Shown here one piece after another: positions 60,985 to 64,000 of a DNA stretch of 64,000 nucleotides. Made by a program: the position numbers and the translations under genes. This stretch comes from Bacteroidota bacterium (GTDB taxonomy: Bacteria; Bacteroidota; Bacteroidia; Chitinophagales; Chitinophagaceae): the NCBI GenBank assembly GCA_023428755.1, contig JAEYWX010000010.1, positions 1-64,000 on the forward strand, in the 5' to 3' direction. The notes beneath the pieces were generated by a model. That model did no database searches, had not been told where the DNA came from, and worked only from the letters and a program-made list of their open reading frames with translations. The first letter of the stretch is position 1; each line of letters begins with the position of its first letter.

Positions 60985-63900
60985 ATGAGAAAACTTCAAC
61001 GCAAGTTGTTGCTGTCATTTGTATTTGCAGCAGCATTTATTTCAAACAGTTTTTCGCAGGTCGTAATCAGCCAGGTGTATGGCGGTGGCGGTAATTCCGG
61101 CGCTACCTACACACATGATTTTATTGAGCTTTTTAACTGGGGAACGAGTTCTGTTAATTTGAACGGCTGGTCTGTTCAGTACGCTTCAGCAACAGGCACG
61201 TCCTGGCAAAAAACCGATCTCACAAACATAACCTTAGCACCCGGTCAATACTATCTCATTCAACAGGCGCAGGGTTCAGGAGGAACAACTCCACTGCCCA
61301 CACCTGACGCAACAGGAACAATTGCAATGAGCGGAACAGCTGGCAAGGTTGCGTTGGTGAATGTAAACACAGTGATCACATCTGGAACAAGTTGCCCAAC
61401 AGGATCAACAATCGTTGACTTTGTTGGGTTTGGATCAACAGCAAATTGTTTTGAAGGTTCCGGCTCTACTCCCGCTCCATCCAATACAAACGCAGTGCTA
61501 AGAGCTGCAAATGGTTGCACTGACAGTAACAACAATGCTGCTGATTTTGCAGCAGGTGCTCCCACTCCAAGAAACACAGCATCGGCTCTAAATCCATGCT
61601 CCGGCTCTGTATTATCTGTTTCTGTGACTGCCGGTACAAACGCTGCTGAACCTTCAACAAACGGAACATTTTCAATCAACTTATCGTCACCAGCTCCTGC
61701 AGGCGGCATTACGGTTGCTTACACGTTAACAGGTTCTGCAACTGCAGCAAGTGACTTCACAGATCCGCAAGCCGGCACCGTTACAATTACTTCCGGCAAT
61801 ACATCCGGCATTGTTACGCTTACCACTGTTGATGATAGTGATATTGAAGGAACTGAAACCATCGATCTCACGATCACTTCCGTAAGCAGCCCGGCTGTAA
61901 TTGGAACTTCATCTGCGAGTATTAATCTTACTGATAATGATATAGCGCCGAGTCAGAATATTTTACTGGTGAACAGCTATACGCAAGACTTTAATACGCT
62001 TGGCAATGCAGGCTCGTCTTCTGCAGTACCAACAGGATGGTTGTTTAATGAAACCGGCACAAATGCAAATGGTCTTTACGTTGCTGGAACTGGCTCCGGA
62101 ACCGGTGGCGACACCTACAGCTTTGGGGCAACTGCAAGTACTGAAAGAGCCTTTGGTACATTGCAATCAGGAAGCCTCATTTCTACCATCGGCGCACAGA
62201 TTCAAAATAACTCCGGTACTACGATCACAAAAATCAAGATCAGTTATACCGGTGAACAATGGCGTTTGGGTACAATTTCAAGAACCGATAAACTTTCGTT
62301 TCAATACAGCCTCGATGCAAGTGATCTTACAAACGGAACATGGGTTGATGTAACTGCACTTGACTTTATTACACCAACGATTACAACAGTTGGTGCAAAG
62401 GATGGTAACGCCGCTGCTAACCGCACTGAAATTGTTTATACCATCCGAAATCTGTCGATTCCAAATGGTGCTGTATTCCTGATTCGCTGGACTGATTTCA
62501 ACGCATCCGGTTCTGACGACGGCTTGGCAATTGATGATTTTACCATTGAAGCAAATCCTGTTGATCTTGTTCCTCCGGCTGTTACTAGTTTATCGCCTGT
62601 GAATGATGCCACAGATGTTTCGATAAACCTGGCTGCATCTGTTACGTTCAACGAAGACGTGGTAAAAGGCACAGGTTCTCTTGTATTGAAAAAAGCAAGT
62701 GACAACAGCATTGTTTCAACCATCAACATCAATGATGCAACTCTTTCCGGAAGAACGTTGAGTGTAAGCCTGAGTAATCTTTCTGTAAACACAACTTACT
62801 ACATTGAAGTTGCAGCAGGTGCGGTAACTGATCTGGAAGGCAATCCGTTTGCAGGCATCAGCGGAAACAACTCCTGGTCATTCACCACAGGCATCACTAT
62901 TTACGCAGCTAATTTCCAAAACTGCACAACAGGTATTAGCGATGGCTTTACGCAATTTAGCCAGATCGGTGATATTGTGTGGGCATGCACGCCATTCGGA
63001 CGTGATCCCAATGCGCCGGCAGGTACAGCACAGTTCCCAAGTGCAGTTCAGATCAATGGGTTTGCCGGTGGTACCAATGTACCCAATACAGACTGGTTGA
63101 TTTCTCCATCGTTCGATTTAACTGCTACAGATTATCCGCTGCTTTCGTTCTGGAGCCGAACTGCATTTAACGGTCAGCCATTGAAACTGAAAGTATCGAC
63201 TGATTATGTTAGTGGCGATCCTTCAACTGCAACATGGACGGATGTTAACGGCAAGTTCCCTTCACAAACTTCCAATGTGTGGACATTGTCGGAAAACATT
63301 AATCTTTCTGCATTCAAAGGAAGCAATGTTCATTTCGCATTTGTATATTATTCTGATGAAGATGAAGGTGCACGCTGGACAATTGACGATATCAAACTCG
63401 GCAATTCTCCCGTTCCGCCGCCGCCAAGTTTAACCGTAAGTACAACCGATATTCAGTTTGCATTTGCTGCAAGCGGCACAACAGCTGATAAAACATTCAG
63501 CTTTACCGGCAACGATTTAACGAACGATCTTACATTATCTGCAATCGGTGCATTCAGCTTATCGAAAGACGGAACAAGTTTCAGTTCATCGATCAGCTAT
63601 ACAATTGCAGAAGCAAACAATGTTTTAAAAACTGTGTACGTTCGTTTTGCACCAACACAAAACAATCAGAATTTTACAGGCAACATCAGCATTACAACCG
63701 GTGATATTACACAGAACGTTACAGTTGGTGGAACAAGCATTGACCCGGTTACAACACTTGAAGTGGTGAACTGGAACATTGAATGGTTTGGCAGCACCGG
63801 CAATGGACCAACCAACGATCCGCAACAGGAACAAAATGTAAAAACCATTTTTGAAAACCTGAATGCCGATGTGTATGCACTTACAGAAATTGTAAGTGAA

Positions 63901-64000
63901 GAACGACTGGCTGCTGTTGTAGCTCAAATGCCCGGCTATTCGTATGTAATCAGCAATTATGGTTCTCATACAAACACAAGTGCAAATCCGCCATCGGCTC
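60985..64000 (+). CDS. large secreted multidomain protein with nuclease-like domain (partial, runs off the window)
   Basis: An open frame of over 1,000 codons starts at ATG 60985 and is unbroken to the end. Order: signal peptide (LLLSFVFAAAFISNSFSQ), a lamin-tail domain (VVISQVYGGGGNSGATYTHD), a Calx-beta domain (about 210-310), an Ig-like Big_5 domain (VPPAVTSLSPVNDATDVSIN), a choice-of-anchor/cleaved-adhesin-like domain (TDWLISPSFDLTATDYPLLS), another beta-sandwich, and the start of an endonuclease/exonuclease/phosphatase domain (VVNWNIEWFGSTGNGP). This is the layout of extracellular nucleases of Bacteroidota. A T9SS sorting domain would be expected beyond the window. Confidence 0.88.
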   Translation, partial: MRKLQRKLLLSFVFAAAFISNSFSQVVISQVYGGGGNSGATYTHDFIELFNWGTSSVNLNGWSVQYASATGTSWQKTDLTNITLAPGQYYLIQQAQGSGGTTPLPTPDATGTIAMSGTAGKVALVNVNTVITSGTSCPTGSTIVDFVGFGSTANCFEGSGSTPAPSNTNAVLRAANGCTDSNNNAADFAAGAPTPRNTASALNPCSGSVLSVSVTAGTNAAEPSTNGTFSINLSSPAPAGGITVAYTLTGSATAASDFTDPQAGTVTITSGNTSGIVTLTTVDDSDIEGTETIDLTITSVSSPAVIGTSSASINLTDNDIAPSQNILLVNSYTQDFNTLGNAGSSSAVPTGWLFNETGTNANGLYVAGTGSGTGGDTYSFGATASTERAFGTLQSGSLISTIGAQIQNNSGTTITKIKISYTGEQWRLGTISRTDKLSFQYSLDASDLTNGTWVDVTALDFITPTITTVGAKDGNAAANRTEIVYTIRNLSIPNGAVFLIRWTDFNASGSDDGLAIDDFTIEANPVDLVPPAVTSLSPVNDATDVSINLAASVTFNEDVVKGTGSLVLKKASDNSIVSTININDATLSGRTLSVSLSNLSVNTTYYIEVAAGAVTDLEGNPFAGISGNNSWSFTTGITIYAANFQNCTTGISDGFTQFSQIGDIVWACTPFGRDPNAPAGTAQFPSAVQINGFAGGTNVPNTDWLISPSFDLTATDYPLLSFWSRTAFNGQPLKLKVSTDYVSGDPSTATWTDVNGKFPSQTSNVWTLSENINLSAFKGSNVHFAFVYYSDEDEGARWTIDDIKLGNSPVPPPPSLTVSTTDIQFAFAASGTTADKTFSFTGNDLTNDLTLSAIGAFSLSKDGTSFSSSISYTIAEANNVLKTVYVRFAPTQNNQNFTGNISITTGDITQNVTVGGTSIDPVTTLEVVNWNIEWFGSTGNGPTNDPQQEQNVKTIFENLNADVYALTEIVSEERLAAVVAQMPGYSYVISNYGSHTNTSANPPSA

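Noticed and set aside
61260..61709. 149-codon minus-strand open frame
   Set aside because: It is antisense to the Calx-beta and lamin-tail region of the secreted nuclease, with a low-complexity Pro/Ala/Val-rich product.
1..64000. tRNA, rRNA, CRISPR arrays and prophage genes
   Set aside because: No cloverleaf, rRNA core motif, regularly spaced repeat, integrase or structural phage gene was seen on reading both strands.

Overview
The window is a chromosomal segment of a member of the Bacteroidota. The evidence is a type IX secretion system (T9SS) translocon gene (sprA), porD, a cargo protein with a T9SS C-terminal sorting domain, -7 promoter boxes of the Bacteroidota form TAnnTTTG with few Shine-Dalgarno sequences, futalosine-pathway menaquinone genes, and the ruvA-sprA and bamD-rpoZ-coaBC-porD gene orders. 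A family such as Chitinophagaceae is a reasonable guess, but the sequence alone does not prove it. About 62 protein genes are supported. I saw no rRNA, tRNA, CRISPR array, insertion sequence or prophage.

Layout. 0-8 kb: a damaged methyltransferase, two small exported proteins, an acyltransferase, NADP isocitrate dehydrogenase, a TlpA-like thioredoxin protein, threonine dehydrogenase and KDO-8-phosphate synthase. 8-13 kb: two tandem AraC-type regulators, a PspC-domain protein and aconitase. 13-25 kb: a chemoreceptor-like sensor without output domain, a gamma-glutamyltransferase-like enzyme, AlkD, a T9SS cargo protein, a SET-domain protein, MgtE, GatC, two ABC ATPases, a cobalamin adenosyltransferase, a SemiSWEET and FabI. 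25-35 kb: the giant sprA gene, ruvA and fabH. 35-46 kb: DinB, a Cys/Met PLP enzyme, a serine hydrolase, FabD, FolE with two tandem biopterin-type PTPS genes, MqnB-MqnD, photolyase and a class IV aminotransferase. 46-51 kb: three NarL-type response regulators, one histidine kinase and two unrecognised conserved-looking proteins around a 625-bp AT-rich intergenic region. 51-57 kb (minus strand): OmpA, BamD-RpoZ, CoaC-CoaB, PorD, a DUF4296 lipoprotein and an unknown gene. 57-64 kb: prenyl diphosphate synthase, RecJ, a methyltransferase, and a large secreted nuclease-like protein cut by the window end.

Together these cover envelope building and secretion (SprA, PorD, BamD, OmpA, KdsA), type II fatty acid synthesis (FabH, FabD, FabI), TCA cycle steps (aconitase, isocitrate dehydrogenase), menaquinone and its prenyl tail (MqnB, MqnD, prenyl synthase), pterin synthesis (FolE, two PTPS) and DNA repair (AlkD, photolyase, RuvA, RecJ). 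The most unusual material is intergenic: several families of short hairpins, some with a conserved loop and a covarying stem, plus word-like degenerate repeats at many gene junctions. Other notable points are a coaC/coaB split exactly at a ten-base homopolymer, promoters placed 3-4 bases before start codons (predicting leaderless mRNAs), and a terminator that sits inside a convergent gene.
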